Shown: one piece after another, positions 25,361 through 33,240 of the stretch
Layout: every line of letters starts with the position of its first letter
Numbering within the stretch: position 1 is the stretch's first letter
Source: an uncultured Microbacteriaceae bacterium
GTDB lineage: Bacteria > Actinomycetota > Actinomycetes > Actinomycetales > Microbacteriaceae
DNA: 40,794 bases
Direction: 5' to 3'
Assembly: GCA_903915075.1 (NCBI GenBank)
Contig: CAIWRM010000101.1
Location: forward strand, 1-40,794
Notes under the pieces: generated by a model
The model's database searches: none
What the model was told of the DNA's origin: nothing
Seen by the model: the letters and a program-made list of their open reading frames with translations, nothing else
Position numbers and translations under genes: made by a program

Positions 25361-26385
25361 AAGCAGATAACACGAGCATGCCCGCGACCAGAAACAAACC
25401 CAAGGAATCAGCGCGCCCCACGATATCCGTTGTTGTGCCAATCAAGAACGGCGAGAGGTATGTGGCCGAGTGCCTGCGCAGCATCGACACACAAACATGG
25501 GGTGTGACAGAAATTGTGGTGGTCGATGACGGTTGCGATGATGATTCACTGGCAGTGATCAAGACCCTCGCGGACACCATGATCACGCCTCTCGTCGTTG
25601 TGACAGGTGAGGGTATCGGGCAGTCGGCTGCGCGAAATCGGGGGGTGAAGGCCGCGACCGGGGATCTCATTGCCCTCATCGATCAGGACGACATCTGGGC
25701 ACCGCAGCACATCGAGTTGCTGGCGCGAGAGCTCGAGATTCATCCGGGGGCTCAATTGGCCTACTCTGACTTCACCCTCATCGACGAAAACGACTCGGTG
25801 GTATCGACCCACTTCAACAATCGATTGGGCAACGCGCACCCTAAGACGAGCGTGCTCGAGATCATTCGTCAGGACGTCTTTGCACTGCCCAGTTGTATGT
25901 TGTTTCGTCGTCAGGCGTTCCTTGATCTCGGCGGATTCAATCCTGACCTCCAGGGATTCGAAGACGACGACTTTTACCTGCGAGCATTTCAAGCGGCTTG
26001 GGCACCTGTCTATGTGGGGGAGTCGCTGACCCTGTATCGCACACACAGCAGCGGAAGTAGCCGGTCGGCGAGTTATTGGCGGAGTCGGGTGCGCTACGCA
26101 CACCTCATTGCGAAGGCATTCCCCGATGATCCGTGGACGCGCAGGTATTGGGTGCGCGACACTGTACTTCCCCGGTATCGACACAGCATTTTGCTCGACT
26201 ATTCGGCGGCACTCTCTCTTCGAGATTCTGTTGCCGCGCGCGAACTGGCCGCGAGTTTCTCCGACCTGATGAGTGTGGCCACAAGCCCGTCTCTCAAGTT
26301 GCGATTAGGGATGTGGGTTCTTCGTCGACCCGCACTAGCGCGCGTCCTGTTGCGGCCGTACTTTCGCCGCCTCACACGACGGTAG
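25357..26385 (+). CDS. Family 2 glycosyltransferase
   Basis: 342 residues. GT-A fold signatures: TISVVVPIKNGERYVAECLRSIDTQTW, IVVVDDGCDDDS (first nucleotide-binding Asp), SAARNRGVKAATGDLIALIDQDDIW (DxD-type metal site) and LGGFNPDLQGFEDDDFYLRAFQ (acceptor/ED motif). No transmembrane segments, so it probably acts at the inner face of the membrane with a nucleotide sugar. The start is the ATG overlapping the methyltransferase stop, with GGGGGAG upstream. Together with the methyltransferase it forms a two-gene glycan-decoration unit. Sugar and acceptor unknown. Confidence 0.9.
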   Translation: MKADNTSMPATRNKPKESARPTISVVVPIKNGERYVAECLRSIDTQTWGVTEIVVVDDGCDDDSLAVIKTLADTMITPLVVVTGEGIGQSAARNRGVKAATGDLIALIDQDDIWAPQHIELLARELEIHPGAQLAYSDFTLIDENDSVVSTHFNNRLGNAHPKTSVLEIIRQDVFALPSCMLFRRQAFLDLGGFNPDLQGFEDDDFYLRAFQAAWAPVYVGESLTLYRTHSSGSSRSASYWRSRVRYAHLIAKAFPDDPWTRRYWVRDTVLPRYRHSILLDYSAALSLRDSVAARELAASFSDLMSVATSPSLKLRLGMWVLRRPALARVLLRPYFRRLTRR

Positions 26386-26396
26386 AGAAGACGCGA

Positions 26397-26777
26397 CTAG
26401 TCGGGCTGATTGGTCATGGCGTGCGCGGCGCGATCTACGTAATCGAGCATGGCTTCTTCGTGCAGGGGAGCGAGGTCGAGCGACGCGATGGCGGCGGTCA
26501 TGTGCACGAGCCAGCGCTCGCGAGCTTCGGCGTTGATGTGAAAAGGCATGTGTCTCATTCGCAGGCGAGGGTGACCCCGGGTATCCGAGTACTCGGTGGG
26601 ACCGCCCCAGTACTGCTCGAGGAAGAGCTGAAGCCTGAGGCGGGCGGGTTCGAGATCCTCCTCGGGGTACATGGGCCGCAGCACCGGGTCGTCGGCCACA
26701 CCGCGGTAAAACTCGTGCGTGAGTTTTTCAAAGGTGGCGTATCCGCCCACCTCGCTAAAAAACGACGATTCACTCAC
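26397..26777 (-). CDS. glbO: Group II truncated haemoglobin (GlbO-like)
   Basis: 126 residues. It follows the trHbO pattern: FFSEVGGYATFEKLTHEFYRGVADDPVLRPMYPEEDLEPARLRLQLFLEQYWGGPTEYSDTRGHPRLRMRHMPF. The distal region carries the WGG motif, and the proximal haem His is in RMRHMPF. Such proteins bind O2/NO in the cytosol. GTG start; the GTGA overlaps the stop of mscS, so it is the last gene of the pepN-mscS-glbO unit. Confidence 0.93.
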   Translation of the reverse strand: MSESSFFSEVGGYATFEKLTHEFYRGVADDPVLRPMYPEEDLEPARLRLQLFLEQYWGGPTEYSDTRGHPRLRMRHMPFHINAEARERWLVHMTAAIASLDLAPLHEEAMLDYVDRAAHAMTNQPD

Positions 26778-27436
26778 AGCGCGCGGGAGCGATCGGGTTT
26801 CGGTTTCTTTGGGGATGTGCGAGCCGGGGTTGCCCGCCGGGGCGCGCCCTTGGTGGCTTCGTAAGAGAAGTTACCCACCCGCAGAATTTCGCCGTTGCGC
26901 ACGAACCACATCACGCCGTTTTCGTCGCGCAGGGTGGTGATGCGCACGCCCACCGCTTCAACGGTGCCCGTGGCTAACCCGAGGTCAACCTTGTCGCCCA
27001 CGCCCAACTGGTCTTCTAACACCATGAGAAATCCGCTGAGCACATCCTTGATAATGCTCTGTGCGCCGAACGCCAGCGCAGCACCCACGATTCCCGCGGA
27101 GGCGAGCACCGCGGCTACAGGTAGGCCGAGTGTCTGCAGGATGATAATCAGCGCAACGACCGCAACCGTCCACGTGACCAGATTGTCGAGGACAGTGCCC
27201 ATGGTGCGCGTGCGTTGCACGATGCGCGGATTCGAGGGAATCTTCTGCGCCACGATCACGGGATCCGACGAGGTGGCTTTCTTGCGAGCATCCGTCACGA
27301 TGCGACGCACGACCAGGCGGTTGATGGCCACGAGGGCAAAACGAACACCGACGGCCACGGCCGCAATGCACACGGCAGAGATGAGCGGTGCGAACGGCTC
27401 AATCGCGGGCCACAGCTTCGTCAACAGGTCGTTCAT
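26774..27436 (-). CDS. Small-conductance mechanosensitive channel MscS family protein
   Basis: 220 residues, shorter than E. coli MscS. A first helix (about 15-38, PLISAVCIAAVAVGVRFALVAI) and a second (about 85-108) precede the pore helix and beta domain, ASAGIVGAALAFGAQSIIKDVLSGFLMVLEDQLGVGDKVDL, the family's Gly/Ala-packed TM3 and its end. The C-terminal beta domain is truncated and ends in a basic Pro/Arg-rich tail (RRATPARTSPKKPKPDRSRAL). Relieves turgor at hypo-osmotic shock. It starts 3 nt after the pepN stop. Confidence 0.9.
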   Translation of the reverse strand: MNDLLTKLWPAIEPFAPLISAVCIAAVAVGVRFALVAINRLVVRRIVTDARKKATSSDPVIVAQKIPSNPRIVQRTRTMGTVLDNLVTWTVAVVALIIILQTLGLPVAAVLASAGIVGAALAFGAQSIIKDVLSGFLMVLEDQLGVGDKVDLGLATGTVEAVGVRITTLRDENGVMWFVRNGEILRVGNFSYEATKGAPRRATPARTSPKKPKPDRSRAL

Positions 27437-27439
27437 GAT

Positions 27440-29992
27440 CTAGTCTTCCGCGGCATCCCGGGCTTGGGCGGCCAGCGCTCGATCCACTCCGGCGAGGTTC
27501 TCCACCACAAGACGGCGCAGTGCTGGTTCGTCCGGATTGGCAGCCAGCCAGGTCTGCGAGGCCGCTTGCAGTTCTTTGTTGGCGAGGGCGGCCGGGTAGA
27601 AGTCCACCACGAGCGTCTCGGCGATCTGGAACGACCGGTCCTTCCAGATGCGCATCAGCGACGCGAAGTACTGAGGTACAAAGTTTGCCAGCAGCGCGGT
27701 GTCTGCGGCACGCAGGAATCCGAGGCCAGTGTTGCGGATAATCAGGTTTGACGCAGAGTCGTCAACGAAAACCGAATCCCACGCTTGCTGCTTGCCTGCC
27801 AGGGTAGGCACCGCGGCTCGCGCGTGAGCAGCCGACTGCTGGCCGGTGGCCGTGTTGTCTTCGGCCAGGTACGCATCGACGTCATCCTCGTTGGCCCGAC
27901 CACCCGCAACCAGCGCAATGAGGAGGTCCCAGCCGAGGTCGGTGTCGATGTCGAGACCTTCCAGCGTGATGTGGCCTCCGCGCAGAGCGGCAACAGTATT
28001 GAGCTGGTCTTCGGTTCGGGACAGAGCAGAGAACGCCTTCACAAACTGGAACTGGTTGTCGCTGCCGGCCTCGGCCGACTGGGCCAAAGACCACATGAGG
28101 TCGCCCGCTTCGCGAATGCGCTCGGCGCGGGTGGTGGGCGAGGTGTACGCCGTGAGTGCCGTGGCAAACTGCGCGAGCGTGGTGCGCACCGTGGTGGACT
28201 CGGTTTCGGCCGCAATGTTTCCCGCAACGAGGTCGAGGAACTGGCGAGCGGGTAGTTCGGCGTCACGCGTGGCATCCCAGATGGCGCCCCACACGAGTGA
28301 GCGAGCCAGCGGATCGGCGATGCGCGCCAGGTTGGCGAGCGCAAAGGCGATGGAGTCGGCATCGAGGCGAATCTTTGCATAGGCCAGGTCATCGTCATTG
28401 AGCAGAATGAGCCCCGGGCGCTTGAGGCCCACGAGCTCGGGCACCTCGGTGCGGGTGCCGTCCACGTCGAGCTCAACGCGATGAGTGCGCTTTACGGAGT
28501 TACCGTCTAGGTCGTAGAAGCCAATGGCCATGCGGTGCGGGCGAATGGTGGGCCACTCGGTTGGCGCCGTCTGTTCGATGGCGAACGACTCGATGGTGCC
28601 GTCTGCTGCACAGGTGACGTGAGTGCGCAGCGTATTGACTCCGGCCGTCTCCAGCCACACTTTCGACCACTCACTCAGATCGCGACCGCTGGTGGCTTCG
28701 AGCTCCACCATGAGGTCGCGCAGTTCGGTGTTGCCCCACGCGTGCTTTTTAAAGTAGTTGGAAACGCCGGCCAAGAACTGGTCTTGCCCCACCCACGCGC
28801 CGAGCTGTTTGAGAACCGAGCCGCCCTTGGCATAGGTGATGCCATCAAAGTTCACCTGAACATCGTCGAGGTCGCGGATGTCGGCCACGATGGGGTGCGT
28901 CGACGGCAGCTGGTCTTGGCGATACGCCCAACTCTTCTCCATCGCAGCGAACGTGGTCCATGCTTCGTGCCACTCGGTGGCTTCGGCGGTGGCGAGCGTG
29001 GAGGCATACTCAGCAAACGACTCGTTGAGCCAGAGGTCGTTCCACCAGCGCATCGTCACGAGGTCACCAAACCACATGTGCGCGAGCTCGTGCAGGATTG
29101 TCACCACGCGACGTTCGCGCATCGCGTTGGTGACTTTGCTGCGGAAGACATATGCCTCGGTGAACGTGACACAGCCGGCGTTTTCCATGGCGCCCGCGTT
29201 GAATTCGGGAACAAAGAGCTGGTCGTACTTCTCGAACGGATACGGCACGCCGAACTTGTCTTCGAAGAACTCAAAGCCCTGGCGCGTTTTCTCAAAGATG
29301 TAGTCGGCGTCAAGGTATTCGGCGAGGGATGCGCGGCAGTACACACCGAGCGGAATCACGCGACCGCTTGAGCTGGTGAGCTCGCTGCGTTCAACAACGT
29401 AGGGGCCTGCCACGAGAGCGGTGATGTACGACGAGATGCGCGGCGTGGGAGCGAACACCCACGTGGCCGCCCCCTCGGATCCGGGTGTGGGTGTGGGAGT
29501 GGGCGTGCTCATGTTGCTTACCACGTGCCAGGCTGCGGGCGCGGTCACGGTGAACTGGAAGGTGGCTTTCAGGTCGGGCTGCTCAAACACGGCAAAAACT
29601 CGTCGTGAGTCGGGCACTTCGAACTGCGTGTACAGGTAGACCTCGTTGTCAACGGGGTCGACAAAACGATGCAAGCCCTCACCCGTGTTTGTGTAGGCGA
29701 AGTCGGCATCAACCTCGAGCACGTTTGTTTCAGCCAAGCCGCTCAGCGCAATCCGCACGCCATCGGCCGCGGTCAACGGCAGGTCGACGCCGTTGAGTGT
29801 GATGCGGTGAACTGTGCTCGTGATGGCATCGATGAATGTCTCGGATCCGTCGCGTGCCAAGAACGAAACCGTCGTTCGCGAGCGGAACGTGTCTGGTCCC
29901 TGTGTGACATCGAGATCAATGGAGTAACTCTCCACAAAAATGTGGCTCGCCCGCTCCTGTGCTTCGACGCGGGTCAGGTTCTCTCCGGGCAC
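27440..29992 (-). CDS. pepN: Aminopeptidase N (M1 family)
   Basis: 850 residues, the usual length of actinobacterial PepN. The exopeptidase motif GAMENAG lies near residue 268; the zinc site HELAHMWFGD plus downstream NESFAEY starts near 300. The C-terminal half is the ERAP1-like helical domain. The start is chosen at the GTG encoding MPGENLTRVEAQERA, the typical N-terminus of actinobacterial PepN, with GGAG four nt upstream; the longer frame reaches 30028. A Thr-Pro run (STPTPTPTPG) encoded by GT-rich DNA at about 29484-29515 interrupts the N-terminal domain. Removes N-terminal residues from peptides in the cytosol. Confidence 0.95.
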   Translation of the reverse strand: MPGENLTRVEAQERASHIFVESYSIDLDVTQGPDTFRSRTTVSFLARDGSETFIDAITSTVHRITLNGVDLPLTAADGVRIALSGLAETNVLEVDADFAYTNTGEGLHRFVDPVDNEVYLYTQFEVPDSRRVFAVFEQPDLKATFQFTVTAPAAWHVVSNMSTPTPTPTPGSEGAATWVFAPTPRISSYITALVAGPYVVERSELTSSSGRVIPLGVYCRASLAEYLDADYIFEKTRQGFEFFEDKFGVPYPFEKYDQLFVPEFNAGAMENAGCVTFTEAYVFRSKVTNAMRERRVVTILHELAHMWFGDLVTMRWWNDLWLNESFAEYASTLATAEATEWHEAWTTFAAMEKSWAYRQDQLPSTHPIVADIRDLDDVQVNFDGITYAKGGSVLKQLGAWVGQDQFLAGVSNYFKKHAWGNTELRDLMVELEATSGRDLSEWSKVWLETAGVNTLRTHVTCAADGTIESFAIEQTAPTEWPTIRPHRMAIGFYDLDGNSVKRTHRVELDVDGTRTEVPELVGLKRPGLILLNDDDLAYAKIRLDADSIAFALANLARIADPLARSLVWGAIWDATRDAELPARQFLDLVAGNIAAETESTTVRTTLAQFATALTAYTSPTTRAERIREAGDLMWSLAQSAEAGSDNQFQFVKAFSALSRTEDQLNTVAALRGGHITLEGLDIDTDLGWDLLIALVAGGRANEDDVDAYLAEDNTATGQQSAAHARAAVPTLAGKQQAWDSVFVDDSASNLIIRNTGLGFLRAADTALLANFVPQYFASLMRIWKDRSFQIAETLVVDFYPAALANKELQAASQTWLAANPDEPALRRLVVENLAGVDRALAAQARDAAED

Positions 29993-30092
29993 GATTCTCC
30001 ATTTGCTGGGGTAGTAGTCAGTCCACATGTGACCGTGAGATAACCCTATTCGCCTTTTCGCGCGGGTTCTGTTTGGGGGGTGTTTACACCAC

Positions 30093-30098
30093 TAGAGT
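30093..30098 (+). promoter_or_regulatory. Candidate -10 box (TAGAGT) before the leader ORF
   Basis: TAGAGT is followed by exactly six bases (TTGAAC) and an ATG at 30105, giving the leaderless geometry seen elsewhere in the window. The ATG opens a 21-codon ORF coupled to the racemase-family gene. No clear -35. Confidence 0.45.
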
Positions 30099-30104
30099 TT
30101 GAAC

Positions 30105-30170
30105 ATGAGGTTCGAAGCCACGCCACACGAATCCGTCGTGACGTTCATCCCTGGAATGGGAAACGCATGA
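30105..30170 (+). CDS. 21-residue leader peptide ORF upstream of the racemase-family gene
   Basis: ATG at 30105 reads MRFEATPHESVVTF... and stops with TGA at 30168-30170. That TGA overlaps the ATG of the downstream enzyme (ATGA), in a different frame. The downstream ribosome-binding site (GGAATGGGAAA) lies within the last codons of this ORF. Placement after a leaderless-type -10 and the stop/start overlap argue for real translation and coupling. No regulatory codon run is visible. It could be chance. Confidence 0.45.
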   Translation: MRFEATPHESVVTFIPGMGNA

Positions 30171-31105
30171 CTTCTTCTGTTTCGGGCGCCGGGACCGGAG
30201 CCTTGTCGGGTCGGACCATCGTTTTGCCGAACGTTGATGCGCCACCGATTCCGGCCATCGTTGCGCCGGGAGTGGTTTACAACGGCGAGCCCGCTTCCAA
30301 CTTTGGCGAGATTGAGTCGAACCCTGGTCTGCCGAATCAGCTCAGCTACCGGCGCAAGTTCGCACTTCTCGCGCCCGCAACCAACACCACCATGGAACAC
30401 GATCTGTGGACGATTCTCTTGCACAACAATGCCCCCGAGAGCCTCGGGGGCATTGGCATTCATGCGTCGCCCGTGCTGACACCGCGACCAGCGGTGGCCA
30501 CCGACGAGGAGATTGCCGAGTACGGGCGAGCGTTCGTTGCGGGCTTAAACTCAGCGGTCGATGTCGCGCTGTTGGCGGAGCCGCACTACATGATCTTGGG
30601 GATGAGTCTGGAGCACGTGATCTCTGGCCTTGACAAGATTCGCGAACCAATTCCCGCTGTCGAGGACCACGCCGGTTTGTCGATGTCTGTCTGGCACGAT
30701 GCGGCACAATCTGCGCTGCGCGCTGTGGGGGCAAAGAGAATTGGCCTGCTCACTCCTTTTGGCGACAGCGGTAATCGCAGTGCCACGCGCATGTTTGAGG
30801 AACTGGGTTTTGAGGTGGTGGCAAGTGTGGGACTTTCGTGCTCCAACACGGTCCACATTGCTCACTTGCCCGAGTGGGCTAAAGAGAAAGCCATAACGCA
30901 TTACTTAGCCACGCCAGAAAATCGCCTCGACGCTGTTGTGCAGTGCGGGACGAACATGAGTGTGCTGGCGCTCACCGAAAAACTTGAACCGCAACTTGGC
31001 ATTCCGATACTCGGCATCAATTCCGTCTTGTTATGGCATGCCCTACGCGAGACGGCCATTACTGCGCACGCTCAGGGCGCGGGCACGCTGTTGCGCGACC
31101 ATTGA
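30167..31105 (+). CDS. Asp/Glu racemase / maleate isomerase superfamily enzyme
   Basis: 312 residues. After a disordered start, the fold motifs are FALLAPATNTTMEHDLW (about 60-76), HYMILGMSLEHVISGLDKI (about 140-158), RIGLLTPFGDSGNRSATRMFEELGFEVV and a C-terminal VVQCGTNMSVLALTEKLEPQLGIPILGINSVLLWHAL. One catalytic Cys is clear (QCGTN). At the position of the first Cys of classical members the sequence has GMSLE, so it belongs to a one-Cys branch, near maleate isomerase or arylmalonate decarboxylase relatives. The reaction is unknown. The chosen ATG overlaps the leader ORF stop and has GGGAAA upstream. Confidence 0.78.
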   Translation: MTSSVSGAGTGALSGRTIVLPNVDAPPIPAIVAPGVVYNGEPASNFGEIESNPGLPNQLSYRRKFALLAPATNTTMEHDLWTILLHNNAPESLGGIGIHASPVLTPRPAVATDEEIAEYGRAFVAGLNSAVDVALLAEPHYMILGMSLEHVISGLDKIREPIPAVEDHAGLSMSVWHDAAQSALRAVGAKRIGLLTPFGDSGNRSATRMFEELGFEVVASVGLSCSNTVHIAHLPEWAKEKAITHYLATPENRLDAVVQCGTNMSVLALTEKLEPQLGIPILGINSVLLWHALRETAITAHAQGAGTLLRDH

Positions 31106-31133
31106 CGTGCACCGGCCAACGGTGATGATTGCC

Positions 31134-31139
31134 TAAAAT
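31134..31139 (+). promoter_or_regulatory. Candidate -10 box (TAAAAT) of a leaderless rpiB promoter
   Basis: TAAAAT is followed by exactly six bases (TAACCC) and the rpiB ATG, with no ribosome-binding site. A TTGACG lies 26 nt upstream, too far for a standard -35. Confidence 0.5.
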
Positions 31140-31145
31140 TAACCC

Positions 31146-31634
31146 ATGCGCATTCACATCGCCACCGACCACGCCGGCCTCGAATTTAGCCAGACACTGC
31201 AGGCACACCTGCGTAAATCCGGTCATGAGGTGATTGATCACGGACCTCAAGAGTTCGATGCCCTCGACGACTATCCGGCCTTTTGCATCAACGCCGGCCT
31301 AGGTGTCGCGCGAGATCAGTCGGCTGGCATTGAGGCGCTCGGCGTGGTTTTTGGCGGCTCAGGTAACGGCGAACAAATGGCCGCCAACAAGGTTTCGGGC
31401 ATCCGGGCCGCTTTGGTCTGGAACATGGACACGGCAACGCTCGCGCGTGAACACAACAACGCCAACGTCATCTCCATTGGCGCACGCCAACACACGATCG
31501 ACGAAGCGGTGAGTTTCATCGACGCCTTCATTGCCGAGCCGTTCCCGGGCGACGAAAGGCACGTTCGACGCATCGCTCAGTTGTCCGAGTATGAAACGAC
31601 GGGCGATATCGCCGGCAAGGACGTGGACCGCTAG
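31146..31634 (+). CDS. rpiB: Ribose-5-phosphate isomerase B
   Basis: 162 residues of the RpiB/LacAB family. MRIHIATDHAGLEFSQTL carries the DHAG phosphate-binding motif near residue 8; VVFGGSGNGEQMAANKVSGIRAALVWN is the actinobacterial form of the anion hole, in which the E. coli-type catalytic Cys is absent, as in mycobacterial RpiB that uses Glu instead. ANVISIGARQHTIDEAVSFIDAFI is also conserved. Interconverts ribose-5-P and ribulose-5-P in the pentose phosphate pathway. A terminator-like hairpin follows. Confidence 0.95.
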   Translation: MRIHIATDHAGLEFSQTLQAHLRKSGHEVIDHGPQEFDALDDYPAFCINAGLGVARDQSAGIEALGVVFGGSGNGEQMAANKVSGIRAALVWNMDTATLAREHNNANVISIGARQHTIDEAVSFIDAFIAEPFPGDERHVRRIAQLSEYETTGDIAGKDVDR

Positions 31635-31648
31635 GTAGTCCTCCACTG

Positions 31649-31680
31649 AAAGCGAAACCCGAGATGGATTCACGCTTTTT
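31649..31680 (+). terminator. Terminator-like stem-loop after rpiB
   Basis: AAAGCG (31649-31654) pairs with CGCTTT (31673-31678) across an 18-nt loop, followed directly by TT. It is the only terminator-like structure in the rpiB-hicA gap. Modest stem, so confidence is limited. Confidence 0.4.
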
Positions 31681-31731
31681 CGATGGGATGTGGTGATGCA
31701 TCGTCGCGCCGTCATTATCGGCCTCGTGCGC

Positions 31732-31938
31732 GTGCGTGAGGTCAACAAGAGGATTGAAGGACACGGAGGTGTCTTTGTGAGGCAGAAGGGCTCACATCGG
31801 GTTTATCGTGTCAATAGAGGAACCTGGGTGATTATGGTTGTTGTTCCGCAACACACTGGTGACGTGCCCAGGGGAACACTTCGATCTATCGAACGAGATC
31901 TCGAGCCCATGCTCGGGGAGAGGTGGCTGACATGGTGA
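31732..31938 (+). CDS. hicA: HicA-type toxin (mRNA interferase)
   Basis: 68 residues from the GTG at 31732: REVNKRIEGHGGVFVRQKGSHRVYRVNRG ... VVVPQHTGDVPRGTLRSIERDLEPML. The GSH catalytic His and the TGD...GTLRSI ending are HicA hallmarks, as is the small size. HicA binds a dsRBD-like way to mRNA and cleaves it. The start is uncertain: ATG 31696 and GTG 31690 are in frame upstream but add a segment that does not look like HicA. The stop overlaps the HicB start by 7 nt, though HicA normally precedes HicB in this way. Confidence 0.8.
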   Translation: MREVNKRIEGHGGVFVRQKGSHRVYRVNRGTWVIMVVVPQHTGDVPRGTLRSIERDLEPMLGERWLTW

Positions 31939-32135
31939 TACACGTCAAGGTGCGCCACGAAGAAGCCCGGTGGCTGGCCGACGTGCCGGAATGCCCGGGC
32001 GTGCATACTTTTGCCGATAATTTTGACACCCTTGAACCGATGGTTCGAGAGGCCTTGGGCGCCTATTTCGACATCGAAGACGATGCATCTTTCGATTTGC
32101 GCATGGAAATTGTCGACGCCGAGTCGACCACCTAA
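31932..32135 (+). CDS. hicB: HicB-like antitoxin (short form)
   Basis: 67 residues: VIHVKVRHEEARWLADVPECPGVHTFADNFDTLEPMVREALGAYFD, the partial RNase H-like HicB N-domain with VPECPG as the conserved turn. There is no C-terminal HTH or RHH domain, so operator binding, if any, must come from another part. GGAGAGG lies about 9 nt before the ATG. Overlaps hicA by 7 nt and sits 3 nt before the nei start. Neutralises HicA by direct binding. Confidence 0.8.
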   Translation: MVIHVKVRHEEARWLADVPECPGVHTFADNFDTLEPMVREALGAYFDIEDDASFDLRMEIVDAESTT

Positions 32136-32138
32136 CAC

Positions 32139-33224
32139 GTGCCCGAGGGACATTCGGTTCATCGCATTTCCCGGCAGTTCGCCGCCAACTTCGTGGGGCA
32201 ACGTGTGGCGGCAAGTTCGCCGCAGGGCAGATTCGTTGACGGCGCCGCTCGCGTGAGCGGGCATCAGATGGTCGATGCGTTCGCGGTGGGCAAACAAATG
32301 TTTCTGGAGTTTGCGACGGGCGATTGGATCCGCGTTCACTTGGGGATTTACGGCGCGTGGGATTTCTCGGGCCAGATAGACATGGATGCCACGATTGCGT
32401 CGGCAAACGGACGCATGGGGCAAACGAACATGCGCGGCACCGTGCTCGATGAGGCGGGGGAAAACTCGCTCGCGTCAATCGGCGCGCCACGGCGCGCACG
32501 CGTGCGCATGGGCGAGCAGACCTCTGAAGGCCGGTTGAGTAGCGATGGGCGCGATCGTCGGTTGAGTAGCGCCGGGCGCGATCGCCGGTTGAGTAGCGCC
32601 GAGCGCGATCGCCGGTTGAGTAGCGCCGAAGGCGCGTATCGAAACCCCGCCGACTCATTTCCGCCCGAGCCCGTCGGCGCCGTCCGCCTCCGACTCTTCA
32701 CCGAGCTGGTGTGCGCCGACCTCCGTGGGCCCACGGCGTGCGACCTGCTCGACGCCACCGAGGTGGCTGCCGTCATCGCCAAACTCGGCCCTGACCCGGC
32801 ACGGGACAAAAGCAAGGCCGCCGAGACGCGCTTCGTCACGACGGTGACAGCAAAGCCCACGCCCATCGGCCAGTTGCTCATGGACCAGTCGGTGGTGGCC
32901 GGCATTGGCAACGTGTACCGCGCCGAGATGCTCTTTCGCGCGGGCATCACTCCTTACCGACCGGGGAAGCTCGTCACCACAGATGAGGCGCGCGCTCTCT
33001 GGCGAGACTGGGTCAAGCTCCTCGCCATAGGAATTGAGACCGGCCAGATGATGACGCGCGACGGCCTCCGGGGGAAGGCCCTGAGTGACGCCCTGGCTCG
33101 GCGCGACGACCGACACTGGGTGTACAAGCGCGAGGGGCTTCCGTGCCGAAAGTGTGGTACCTCGATTGCGCTCGAGGTGATGGCGACACGCAAGCTCTAC
33201 TGGTGCCCCAGCTGCCAGGTCTGA
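32139..33224 (+). CDS. nei: Fpg/Nei-family DNA glycosylase with in-frame repeat insertion
   Basis: 361 residues, roughly 50 longer than usual. MPEGHSVHRI gives the catalytic Pro-Glu N-terminus after Met removal. The H2TH region is IGQLLMDQSVVAGIGNVYRAEMLFRAGITP and the zinc finger is CRKCGTSIALEVMATRKLYWCPSC at the C-terminus. Excises oxidised bases and nicks the strand. The extra length is a linker (about 130-170) encoded by three and a part 27-bp repeats that encode RLSSxxRDR, ending in a Microbacteriaceae-type palindrome. The repeat keeps frame, so the protein may still fold. GTG start 3 nt after hicB. Confidence 0.9.
   Translation: MPEGHSVHRISRQFAANFVGQRVAASSPQGRFVDGAARVSGHQMVDAFAVGKQMFLEFATGDWIRVHLGIYGAWDFSGQIDMDATIASANGRMGQTNMRGTVLDEAGENSLASIGAPRRARVRMGEQTSEGRLSSDGRDRRLSSAGRDRRLSSAERDRRLSSAEGAYRNPADSFPPEPVGAVRLRLFTELVCADLRGPTACDLLDATEVAAVIAKLGPDPARDKSKAAETRFVTTVTAKPTPIGQLLMDQSVVAGIGNVYRAEMLFRAGITPYRPGKLVTTDEARALWRDWVKLLAIGIETGQMMTRDGLRGKALSDALARRDDRHWVYKREGLPCRKCGTSIALEVMATRKLYWCPSCQV
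32532..32646. repeat. 27-bp tandem repeats ending in a GGTTGAGTAGCG palindrome
   Basis: CGGTTGAGTAGCG starts at 32532, 32559, 32586 and 32613, an exact 27-bp period with small changes between units. The last copy runs into GGTTGAGTAGCGCC, GAA, GGCGC and GTATCGAAACC (32614-32646), a palindromic element of the type I recall scattered between genes in Microbacteriaceae. The left half was apparently duplicated. Because the unit is 9 codons, the nei frame is kept. Confidence 0.85.
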
Positions 33225-33240
33225 CGACAGACTGGGAGCT

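Noticed and set aside
26133-26864. 243-codon + strand frame opposite the globin gene
   Set aside because: It overlaps the end of the GT2 gene and is antisense to the conserved truncated haemoglobin; no ribosome-binding site or family motif.
32532-32646. Possible CRISPR-like array
   Set aside because: Period is 27 bp with no separate spacers, the units lie inside the nei reading frame, and no cas genes are near.
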